DNA of 64,000 nt from Artemia franciscana (Eukaryota; Arthropoda; Branchiopoda; Anostraca; Artemiidae), in contig NC_088867.1 in NCBI RefSeq assembly GCF_032884065.1, positions 24,354,018-24,418,017 on the forward strand. Direction: 5' to 3'. The translations under genes were made by a program, and so were the position numbers. The notes beneath the pieces are model-generated. The model was not told the origin of the DNA, made no database searches, and was given only the letters and a program-made list of their open reading frames with translations. Shown one piece after another: positions 34,103 to 44,309 of the stretch; the stretch's first letter is position 1, and the number at the start of each line of letters is the position of its first letter.

Positions 34103-35505
34103 AAGAAACAAGTTTTTTTTTTAAACCAAAAGTAAGGAGCAACATTAAACTTAAAACGAACAAAGATTGTTACGTATATGGGGTGGGGGCTCCCCTCCTC
34201 AACACCTCGCTATTGACGCAACAATTTTTCGGCAATTTAAAAAAAGTTAATAATTATCTAATTAAACGACCCTTGTGTTTCAGGAGTTGTATTTAAAGAA
34301 TTGGGTCAGAATTTAAATTTTAGCATAAGGAGTGAGGTGTTGAGGAGGAGACAATCCCCTTGTATACGTAATAATTTATGTCCATTTTAAGTTTTGATGT
34401 ATGTCATTACTTTCACTTGAAAAAACTTGTTTTATTTAAATTGAATTTCTGATCGTTTTCCAAATAACGCCAAGATACCTGGCTCTACCTCCACTGAAAA
34501 ATCCTCTCCCCAAAGAAATACCCTCTGAACAATTCAATCCTAGCGAAAATTTACCCTGGAAAGTTACTTTTAGTATCTCCCCGCCTAAAATTGAATTGGT
34601 AAAGATAAAGCGAGACATATAAAGAAATTTCGTATAGGAATTCTGGCAAATTCACTTAGCGTAAAACACCCCATTAAAAGTTCTCTCCCTGAAACTTCTC
34701 TCTCCATGAAAATTTATCCCCGTGCAAATTATTTCTAGAAGAAAATTGGTCCTCCCCTCCCTACCCGAACAATGTATACATACTTCCCAATAGCAAATAA
34801 AACAATGGGTAAATTTCACAACTTAAAAACCTTTCCCGAGGGGATGTAGGGGGTTATTTTTATATCTAAAGACATAGTTATTGAGCCTTTCAATTATGCT
34901 GAACAAAAAAGCTATCTCAAAATTTTGATTACACGATTTTGGGAAAAAGTGGTGTGGGAGGGGGCCTAGTTGCCCTCCAACTTTTTTGGTCTCTAAAAAG
35001 GACACTAGTACTTTCCAATTCCTTTATAATGGGCCTTCTCTCGAAGTTTTAGGTCCACTGGGTCGATACGATCTTCACTGAAAAAAGAAACAAAAACAAA
35101 AAAAGGACAAAAACACAGAAACAAATAAACACGCATCCGTGTTTATTTTTTGGCAAAAATTAGAAAATTCCACATTTTTGCAGATATGAGCTTGAAACCT
35201 CTACAGTAGGGTTCTTTGACACGTTGAATCCGATGGTCTGATTTTCACTAAAATTCTATTGATTTGAGGGGGTCTTTTCCTCTTTTTCGAGAATCAGGCA
35301 AATTTTCTCAGGCTCGTGGCTTTTGATGGGTAAGACTAAACTTAATGAAACTTATATATTTGGAATCAGCATAACTAGCCAATATATCTATTTTATCTTA
35401 TCTTTTGATATATATTTATTGGCATTACAATTCTGTTTTTTAAAGTTTCAATTAGTATTGAGCCGGGTCGCTCCTTACAGTTCCTTACCACGAACTGTTT
35501 GATTT
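34103..35505 (+). repeat. Composite repeat R1, copy e
   Basis: Starts AACAAGTTTTTTTTTT about 8 bp after the end of copy d. It has one hairpin module (34105-34435), a CCCC/GAAAATT-rich middle, CTACAGTAGGGTTCTTTG and the terminal hairpin 35478-35497. It lacks one of the two modules seen in copy d. Confidence 0.75.
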
Positions 35506-35754
35506 ACCCATCAAAATCCAAATAGAGATCGATGAAATATTGATCGTTTTTTCTGTGTTACCAAAAGTGTTGTATTCATAAAACTTTACAGTTTCATGAA
35601 ATGTAATTAAACAAATAGAAAAAACTTTATCAACTAAAGTAAGGAACAAGCTTAAAACTTAAAACAAATGTAAATCACTCTCTAGGAAGAGTGTCCCCTT
35701 CTCAACAGCTCATTAGACAAAAGTTTTTTGTGTTTTAAAAAATCTTGTGTTTTA

Positions 35755-35910
35755 AAAATTTTAAATCCTGACCGGCATTAAGCCTCTTATATTCCTTTTA
35801 AATTGATCTGTAGATCTTGTAATTTTGCTAGACCTCATGCCATATGAGCTATTCGCTCTTCCGACCTCGTCACAAGTGCCATATGAGCTCTTAGCTCTTT
35901 TTTTTCACAA
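35755..35910 (+). repeat. Solo tail of element R4
   Basis: Matches only the tail of R4: AAATCCTGACCGGCATTAAGCCTCT, TTAAATTGATCT, and two copies of GCCATATGAGCT. No tandem units precede it. Confidence 0.75.
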
Positions 35911-36521
35911 GAGGCAGCGACAAGTTATATATGCTGTAGACTAATTATTATGTCACTTTACGTTGTATCAACGTTTTGATTTCCTATTTGATGGCTCTGT
36001 GTGATTTTCTGTGTTTATTGAGATTCTTCGGGATGGTCAGCTTTCAGATATGAAAACGAGCTTTAATCAACAAAAAATTATGAAACCTAACTTCAAATCT
36101 TATGACACTTGCTATCTTTAGCAAATGTTCTAAGGCAACTAGAGTGGACTCAACCCACATCTCCCCATAAAACACACAACTAATATCTAACTGATCATCC
36201 TCACCCTTCCAATTGATATGAGAAGAATGTAAACACTCGAAACTACAATTATTAGTCAGGTTTAGCTCACTTTCTGCTTGCTCACTCAGTAACTAGGCTG
36301 ACAGCAAGAGATGTTGGAACTCATTTCCTCCCCTTTCCCCACTTTGTTAGATTGGGCACAGACTCTAAGATTTTACAACTCTAGTTCGTGAGTTAGTTAG
36401 TGTCTAATAGTTAGTGTCTCTAGTTCTTAATTTCTCCAAAATTTTGTTACGATGTGATGTCCTTTTACGGTAGATATGCTGATGAAAAAAAATTTGGATC
36501 CACCTTCTTCCTGTCTTTCAG
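35911..36521. other. Intronic, nothing identified
   Basis: No repeat or coding signal could be supported, apart from the pyrimidine-rich tract at 36500-36521 that precedes the candidate exon. Confidence 0.4.
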
Positions 36522-36717
36522 AAGTGGAATTGACAAAACAAAAATCGCAAAGAAGAGAGAAGCGAGGAAAATAACAGCCAGTAAAAACAGAAGAAAAAGT
36601 CATGCAAATATTTCGATTGAGACCTCTGCTGAACCGTCCTCAGTGCAGGATAATATGAAAAAATGGAGACAAAAGTCCAAAGATAAATATAAAACCCAAC
36701 CTCTAAATAAATACTGA
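36522..36717 (+). CDS. Candidate terminal exon, unassigned
   Basis: After a good polypyrimidine tract and CTTTCAG (ending 36521), an open frame of about 65 codons runs to TGA at 36715. It is very basic (KKREARKITASKNRRK, MKKWRQKSKDKYK) with a short Ser/Glu-rich middle. It needs a preceding exon ending with two extra bases, so it does not splice directly to exon 2 (phase 0). It could be an alternative end of the host gene through an unseen exon, a separate gene, or chance. Alternatively the frame can be read from ATG at 36454. Confidence 0.25.
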
Positions 36718-36727
36718 CACTAAAATA

Positions 36728-36819
36728 AGGACCGTTTCGAAGTAACGATAAAAGGGTAACTCGAAAGGTCCATGCACTGAAAAGGTGTTACCCTTTTATA
36801 GTTACTTCGAAAGGGTCCT
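36728..36819. repeat. Near-perfect 33-bp hairpin
   Basis: The left arm 36728-36760 (AGGACCGTTTCGAAGTAACG...) matches the complement of 36787-36819 at 31 of 33 positions, with a 26-nt loop. It begins 10 nt after the stop of the candidate exon above. No clear target duplication. Confidence 0.9.
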
Positions 36820-36823
36820 CATA

Positions 36824-37401
36824 GCATAATCCAGCCGACATCTCATTTTCAAATACCTTTCTGCACATGATTAACAAGATAAAGTTAACCTGTTCATTTG
36901 ATTTCAAATTGGACTAATAGAATCTATGATATAGTTATGAACTTTACATGACGGCATCTATAATATAGACATAGTGTAACTGCTTGTATCATCCTATTCA
37001 TGGTAACAAGTGCTTGTATCAACACTTTTTTTTAGAGGGGACTTATGGTCATCCATGTAGCTCCAATCTCAAAGGGGCCCAAATCGCCTCCCCCAACTTT
37101 TTGCCCCTCCCTTTTTTTGCACTTAATTTATTTTTAAAGTTGAACATTTTTGGACTTAAAATTTTATTTGTTTTTAATTAGAAATTTTTCTGTATCTTTT
37201 TTTCATATCTTAAAATGACATAAAATATACTTGAAAAAATTCACTTGTGATATTTTCAAAATACGCAACGAAGATAATATACATATGTTAGTAGTGATTT
37301 TTTATATTTGATAAATGATTTTTTGTAGTGACATTTTTTTCTTTTTTCACTTTTTTGGGATTTAGAAAGGTTAAAAGTATTGCTTAGTATGTGAGTATGC
37401 A
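36824..37401. other. Non-coding, nothing identified
   Basis: AT-rich sequence with no recognised signal. Confidence 0.4.
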
Positions 37402-37724
37402 TAAAGGTAAAGGTAAAGGATACGGCGTTAGACTTTGCAGTCCCTACCGGCGGTGCTGATCTCCGTTTCTGGGCCCTTCAGCCAGGAAGTGCAATGGGGG
37501 GTTGGGGGCCAACCATCCTGTGCTTTCGCACACCCTTCCTGTTTACCTTCCCCAGATTTCTCCAGGTACCCATTTAGAGCTGGGTTGACTCTGGCTAAGC
37601 TTATAGAGCCACGCCACTGACCCCCGTCCCAAACTAATTAATTGGGTATACTGGGCTCCGAACCTGCGTCCTCTCAGACGAAGGATTCTGAATCCAGCGC
37701 ACCAATCCACTAGGCCAGGACGGC
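37402..37724 (-). repeat. tRNA-derived SINE, full length (Leu-like head)
   Basis: On the minus strand it begins at 37724 with a 72-bp class II tRNA-like head (37653-37724). The A box is TGGCCTAGTGG (37708-37718), the anticodon loop TTCAGAA (CAG, Leu), then a long variable arm, and the B box GGTTCGGAGCC (37654-37664). A body of about 230 bp follows (CCAGAGTCAACCCAGCTC, GGGGAAGGTAAACAGGAAGG, GGAGATCAGCACCGCCGG). It ends in a (CCTTTA)n tail at 37402-37420. The intact A and B boxes suggest Pol III transcription was possible. Confidence 0.85.
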
Positions 37725-38945
37725 ATAAAGTGGAAATTAATTAAGTTGTTTATATTTTAAGCGATGATACGGCAGTCCCATGAGGGAAATGATAGACAAA
37801 AAGCCCATTGAAAAGTATTGTATAGTATCGGGGATATTCATAAAGTCAAAATGAATTAAGTCGCATATATTTTAAGCGACGATATGCCAGCTCCACCAGG
37901 GAAATGATACAATAGAGCTATTTGAAAATTAATGCTCAGCGTCAGGGTATGCATAAATTTTAAATTAATAAAGTCATATATGTTTTAAGCGTTGATACGA
38001 CAGCCCAATGAGGGATATGATACAATAAAGTCTTGTGATGAGCATATTTTAGTTCTGGGGTAGGCATAAAGTTGAAACTAATGAAGTTTTATATATTTCA
38101 AGCAATGGTATAACAGCCATATAAGGAAAGTGACAGAATAAATTCTTTTTAAAAGTATTGCTTAGAATTCGAGGTATGCAGGAAGTCGAAATTGATAAAG
38201 TCATATATATTTTAAGCGATAATACAACAGTCCTTTTTGAAAAGCATTGCCTAGTATTGGGATATGCATAGACCTGAAACTAATAAAGTCATATATATTT
38301 TAATCAATGATACGACAGCCCTAAGACGGAAATGATATAATAAAGCTTTTTGAAAATTATTGCTTAGTATTGGGGTATGTATAAAGTCGAAATTAATAAG
38401 ATCATATATATTTTAAGAATTCATACGACAGCCCTATGACGGAAATGATAGAATAAAGCCTTTGAAAAATATTATTTAGCATTGGAGTCTGCAAAAAGTC
38501 AAAGTTAACAAAGTCGTAAATATTTTAATCGATGATATGACAGACCCATGAGGGAAATGATAGAATAAAGCCGTTTGAAAATTATTGCTTAGTATTGGGG
38601 ATATGAATAAAGTTGAAATTAATGAAGTCGTGTATATTTTAAGCGATTATACAACAACCTTAAGAGAGAAATAGTACAATAAAACCTTTGGAAAAGTATT
38701 GCTTAGTATTGGAGTATGCATAAAGTCAACATAAACAAAGTCGTATATATTTTAAGCGATGATACAACAGCCCTATGAGGGAACTGTCACAATAAACCCT
38801 TTCGAATATGATTGCTTAGTATTAGGGTATTCTCGAAGTCAAAATTAATAAAGTCGTATATATTTTAAGGGATGTTATGACAGCCCTACGAGAAAAATGA
38901 TAGAATAAAGTCTATTGAAAAGTATTGCTCAGACTTAGGTAAAAA
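37724..38945. repeat. 113-bp tandem array, 11 copies
   Basis: Unit starts lie near 37724, 37839, 37952, 38065, 38179, 38267, 38380, 38492, 38605, 38719 and 38833. Spacing is 112-115 bp except one 88-bp unit with a deletion. Each contains CATAAAGTCGAAATTAATAA, TATATTTTAAGCGATGATAC, ACAGCCCTATGAGGGAAATG and GAAAAGTATTGCTTAGTATT. The array begins exactly at the SINE head. Confidence 0.9.
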
Positions 38946-39084
38946 CACGTCCTTAAAGAATACAATTTTTTTTTACAAAATACTTCTTACAAAAATAAAA
39001 TTCTTACAAAACAAAATAAATCCTAAGAAATTACAAATTGTTATAATAAAACAAACGTACTGCAAAAAATAATTCTTGCAAATA

Positions 39085-42000
39085 AATATACATCCTAAAA
39101 TCCAAGTTTCTTAAATGATCAAATATTTTTAATAAAATCAGATGTATTTTAATCGTGTGTTTTCTTGTTTCTGACATCTAAAACCCAAGTTTCTTAAATG
39201 TCGAAAAATTTTTAATAAAAAAAGATGTATTCTAACCATATGCGTTTCTTTTGCATGGAAATTTAACCACAAGTTTCTCAAATGATGAAATATTATTAAT
39301 AGAAATCAGATGCATTTTAGCCATGTAATACCTTAATTGTCAAAACTAAAACCCATATTCCTTAAATGCAAAAGACTTTTAAATAAAATAAGATGAATTT
39401 TAACTGTTTATTTTCATATTTTTGAAAACTAAAAACCAAGTTTCTTAAATTTTCAAATATTTTTAATAAAATGAGATGTATTTTGACCGTTTGCGTTTTT
39501 TAAATGAAAACCAGAACCCATAGTTCTTAAATGATTAAATACTATTAATAAAATCTTATGTATTTCAACCATTTGCATTATTATTTCTGAAAATAAAAAC
39601 CCAAGTTTCTTAAATGATCGAATATTTTTAATAAAATCAGATGTATTTTAACCGAATGATCGCTTTTTTTGAAAAGTACAACTTTAGTTTCTTAAATAAT
39701 AAAATATTTGTAATAAAATCAAATATTTCTAATAAAATCAAAAGTACTTTAACCATATGTGTCCTTATTTTTCAAAACTAAAACCCAAGTTTCTTAACTA
39801 CTCAAATATTTTTAATAAAAAAAGATGCATTTTAACCATGCGTGTTCCATTTTATAAATCACATATATTTTAAACGCGGGTGTTCTTGTTTCTCAAAATT
39901 GAAGCCCAAGTTTTTTAAATACCCAAATATTTTTAATAAAGTAAGATATATGTTAAACGCGTGCGTTCCTTTTTGTAAAAACTAAAACTCAAGCTTTTTA
40001 AATGATCAAATATTATCAATAATATCAGATGTTTTATAATCGTTGGCACTCTTTTTCTTATAAAAACTGAAACCCAAGTTTCTCAAATGATCTGTTATTA
40101 TTGATAAATGAGATGTATTTAAACGTGTGTGTTCTTATTTCTAAAAACTAAAGCCCAAGTTCCTTAAATACTCAGGTATTTTTTAATAGAATAAGATGTG
40201 TTATAACCGTGTGTATTCTTATTTTAATAATATACACCCCCAAGTTTTTCAAATGACCATACACATATAATAAAATCAGATGTATTTTAACCGTATGTGT
40301 TCTCATTTCTCAATCTAAAACGCAAGTTTTTTAAATGCTAAAATATCTTTAATAAAATAAGATGCATTTTAGCTCTGCGCCTTCTTTTTGTGAAAACTAA
40401 AAATCCAAGTTTCTTAAGTAATCGTAATTATATAAAAACCGAAAACAGATGCATGTGATCTGTGTGTATGTTTTTTCAGAAAACTAAACCCAAAGTTTCT
40501 CAAATTCTCAAAGATGTCTAATAAAACAAGATGTATTTTAACCGTGTGCGTGTCTTTTCATTAAAACTAAACTACAAGTTTCTCAAATGATTAAATATTG
40601 TTAATGAATATCAAATGTATTTTATCCGTGAGTATTTTCATTTCTGGAAACTAAAACACATAATTTCTTATATGATCAAATGTTATTAATAAAATAAAAT
40701 GTTCTTTAACCATATGCAATCTTTTTTATTAAAACTAAAACGCAATTTTCTTAAACAAAAAAATATTTTTAATAAAATTAAATATAATTTAACCGTATGT
40801 ATTCTTTTTATGAAACCTAAAAGCCAAGTTTCTTAAATGATCAAATACTATTGAAATCAGATTTGTTTTAACCGTGTGCGTTTCTTTTCATGAAAACTAA
40901 ACCCAACTTTCTCAAAAAATCAAATACTATTAATGAAGATCAAATGTATTTTATCCATGTGTATTCTTATTTCTAAGAACTAAAACGCAAAATTTCATAA
41001 AGGATCAAATACTAATAATAAAATAAGATGTTTTGTTACCGTGTGCATTTTTTTTATGAAAACTAAAACCCAAGTTTCTTGAATGATTAAATATTCTTAA
41101 TAAAATCAGATGTATTTTAACCGTATGCCGTGCTTTTTATGAAAACTATAACCCAATTTTCTTAAATACTCAATAATTTTAATAGATTCAAATATACTTT
41201 AACCGTATGCATTCTGTTTATGAAACCTGAAAGCCAACTCTCTCAAATGATCAAATGTTATCAGATGTATCTTAACTATGTCCGTTTCTTTCATGAAAAC
41301 TAAACCTCAACTTTGCTGAAAGATTAAATATTTCTAATGAAAAGTGAAATGTATTTCGTCTGTGTGTAGGCATGTTCCTGAGAACTGAAATGCATGTTTT
41401 TTAAAAGCTCAAATATTTTTTAATAAAATAAAATGTATTTTAACCGTGTGCATCATTTTTATAAGAACTAAAACCCTAGTTTTTTAGATGATCAAATTTT
41501 ATTAATAAAATCAGATGTATTTTTAACGTGTGTGTTTGCATTTCTAAAAAATAAACCCCAAGTTTCTTAAATATTTTCAATAAAATCATGTGTACTTTAA
41601 GCGTGTGCATTAGTTTCCATGAAAACTAAAAACCAAGTTTCTTAAGGGTCCAAATGTCAATGATAAAATCAGATGTGTTTTAACCGTGTCTTTTTTTTTA
41701 TTTCTGAAAACTAAAACCTATGTTTATTAAATTTTCGAATATTTTGAATAAAATAATGTGTATTTTACCCGTCTGCGTTTTTTAAATGAAAACTATAGCC
41801 CTAGTTTCTTAAAAGATTAAGTAAAATCAAGCAAATCTGGTTTATTTTAATCCTGTTCGATCTTACATCTGAGAACTAAAAAGCGAAGTTTCTTAAATGA
41901 TCAAATATTTTTAATATAGCCAAATGTACTTTAACCATATACCTCCTTATTTTTCAAAACTAAAACCCAATTTTTTTCACCTACTCGAAAAATTTTAATT

Positions 42001-43250
42001 AAGTATGATTTATTTTAATGACTTGCGTTCCTATTTATGAAAACTAAAACCCAAGTATGTGATATGATCAAATATTTTCAGTAAAATCACATTATTTTAA
42101 CCGTGCGCGCTCTTTCTTATGAAAACTAAAACCAAAGTTTCTTAAATAATCAAACATTATTAATACATCAGATGTATTTTGAACGCGTGTGTTCTCCTTT
42201 CTGAAATCTAAGGCCCAAGTTTCCTATATGCTCGAATATTTTCAATAAAATAGGATGTGTTTTAACCGTGTGTGTTCTTTTTTCTCAATAAAACTAAACC
42301 CCAAGTTCCTCAAATAATAAAATATTATTAATAAAACCAGATGTATTTTAACCGTATGTGTTCTTACTTCTGGAACTAAAACCCAAGTTCCTTCAATGCT
42401 CAAATATTTTTAATAAAGTAAGATTGTTTTTAACCGTGAATCTTCTTTTCATGAAAACTGAAGATCGAAGTTTCTTAATTGATCATATATTACTAATAAA
42501 ATCAGATATATGTCAACCGTTTGTGTTTTATTTCGGAGAAATTAATCCCAAGTTATTTAAATTCTTAATCATTTTTAACAAAACAAAATATATTTTAACC
42601 ATGTGCGTATTTTTCCATGAAAACTAAAGCCCAAGTTTTTCCAATGATTATATATCATTACTGAAAATAAGATGTATTTTATCCGTGTGTCTTCTTATTT
42701 CCGAAAACTAGAACAAAAATTTCTTACATGCTCAAATATTTTTAATAAAATAAGATTTTTTCAATCGTGGGCATTCATTTTTGTGAAAACTAAAACTTTT
42801 GTTTCTTAAATGACCAAATATTCAAATATTATTAATAAAATCAGGTGTATTTTAACCATGTTTAGTTTTATTTCTAAAATATAAAACACTACTTTTTTCA
42901 AATGATCAAATGTATTTAATAAAATAAGATATGTTTTAACCATGTTTGTTTCTTTTAATGAGAACTGTACCCCAAATTCATTAAATGATTAAATACTATT
43001 AATGAAAATCAAATGTTTTTTATCCGGTTGTTTTCTTATTTCTGAAAACTAAAACGTAAGTTTCTTAAATCTTCAAATATATTTAATGAAATAAAATGTA
43101 TTTTAACCATGTGTATTCTTTTTATGAAACGTAAACCCAAGTTTCTTGAGTGATTAAATATCAAAAATAAAATCAGATGTATGTTAACTGTTTGTCTGTT
43201 TTTATTTCAGAAAACGAAACCCCAAGTTTATTAAATGCATAAAATTTTTT
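39085..43250. repeat. 82-bp satellite with 164-bp A/B higher-order unit
   Basis: About 50 diverged copies of CCAAGTTTCTTAAATG...AATAAAAT.AGATGTATTTTAACCGTGTG.GTTCTT. Two types tend to alternate. Type A has GATCAAATATTATTAATAAAATCAG and ends TGTTCTTATTTCTGAAAAC. Type B has CTCAAATATTTTTAATAAAATAAG and ends GCGTTCTTTTTATGAAAAC. The A/B alternation gives a dimer of about 164 bp over more than 4 kb. No coding capacity. Confidence 0.85.
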
Positions 43251-43268
43251 AATGTTGCTAAATACTAC

Positions 43269-43368
43269 TTTAAAGTACTAATTTAACGTTAGGTTTGTTT
43301 GGGTTCAGTTAGCGTAGGGGCCACGCTGACTGAACCCAAATGAACCAAAGTTTAAAGAAGTACTTTAA
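43269..43368. repeat. Imperfect 47-bp-arm foldback
   Basis: TTTAAAGTACT...GGGTTCAGTTAGCGT (43269-43315) pairs with ACGCTGACTGAACCC...AAGTACTTTAA (43323-43368) around a 7-bp loop. The inner 15 bp have one mismatch. It sits between the satellite end and exon 3. Confidence 0.8.
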
Positions 43369-43703
43369 CGAGCATGCGCTCAAGATTTATAAGCAGTTTT
43401 TGATACATGTTTGTATATCATTTTTAGAAGTTCTTAAGGGAGATATGAGTTCTTTTTGAACCAAGGAGATCCATTGGCTCAATATTTATGAGATGTTAAA
43501 TCCGAACGAAAAATTAGTGAGTTGCAGGTCTTACGCTTAATAAGTTAAGATTCCCTAGTGAAAACTTTTATCCCTGACGCCTCCATTCAAAGGGAATCGG
43601 AATTTGTTGAGAAGGTTGAAGATTTATAAGACTGCTATTGCTTTTTCTGTATAAAAAAGGGTTTTATATTATGGTGGAAATGCACGTTATCAAATGATTT
43701 TAG

Positions 43704-43866
43704 GTATTAGAGCTCATGAAAGAGGTATCTGTTGATTTTGATTGTGACGATGATTCAAGTGACGTTTCTGGCTATCACTCCGATTCCGATTCGGTTATCA
43801 TGATGGCAACAGGCAACTCACCTTTTGTAAGCAAAGCAGCTCGTGCAAACTTTTTGACTCGTTCAG
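43704..43866 (+). CDS. Candidate third host exon (Ser/Asp-rich)
   Basis: After GATTTTAG, 163 nt open in phase 0, matching the phase-0 end of exon 2. It encodes VLELMKEVSVDFDCDDDSSD, then GYHSDSDSVIMMATG and FVSKAARANFLTRS. The acidic, serine-rich middle resembles a casein-kinase-2-type phosphorylated linker. It ends at TTCAG|GTAATA with one base over. Belonging to the host gene is inferred from strand, phase and non-random composition; it may be a separate gene. Alternatively the ATG at 43716 opens a 95-codon frame through the donor. Confidence 0.5.
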
Positions 43867-43906
43867 GTAATATGTTTCTCTTTGTTTATGTGAACTCTAA
43901 TTTTAG
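43867..43906 (+). other. Possible 40-nt mini-intron
   Basis: GTAATATG...CTAATTTTAG, with GT and AG ends and a TGAAC branch-like motif. If spliced, the following exon reads only 13 more codons. If retained, the frame continues 45 codons to 44003. Forty nt is near the lower size limit known for animal introns. Confidence 0.3.
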
Positions 43907-43947
43907 GAAAAGGAAGCAATATCTCGACCTACTTATCTCAAATCTAA
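43907..43947 (+). CDS. Candidate short last exon
   Basis: If the 40-nt intron is real, this continues from exon 3 with GKGSNISTYLSQI and a TAA stop at 43945-43947. Exons 1-3 plus this would give a 452-residue protein. No nearby AATAAA was seen, so the end is uncertain. Confidence 0.25.
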
Positions 43948-44309
43948 ACTATGGATTAGCACTTGGTCGTAACTTCCTATCCGATGGTTCTCAGGTATAC
44001 TGAACCTCGTTCTATATTTATTATGACTCCGCTGCTTTTTGGTTTTCTTTTTTTCTCCTTTTCAATGTATCATGTAAATTCCATTGACCTGAGAATCTAT
44101 GACCCAAACTAAAAATGTCAACGATTATTGTAAGTATAAGATACCGATTCTATTATTGTAATTTTTCTTCAACCTTCAATCTTCTAGTTATACTTTTTTA
44201 CAAACCAAGCCTAGTCTTTATTATTGTTGCATATTCATAAAGTTTATTCCAATCTGGTTCTTTAGTCTCTTATCACTTTATGTACTTTTTGACACTTGGT
44301 ATTTACCAA

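Larger units (their letters stand above)
24629..43703 (+). other. Inferred intron 2 of the host gene (19.1 kb)
   Basis: From GTAAGT at 24629 to TTTTAG at 43698-43703, if the exon at 43704 belongs to the same gene. Contains R7, a LINE, several R1 copies, a SINE and two satellite arrays. Confidence 0.4.

Noticed and set aside
37653-37724. Functional tRNA-Leu gene
   Set aside because: It has A and B boxes but is fused to the SINE body and tail, and the acceptor stem does not close properly.
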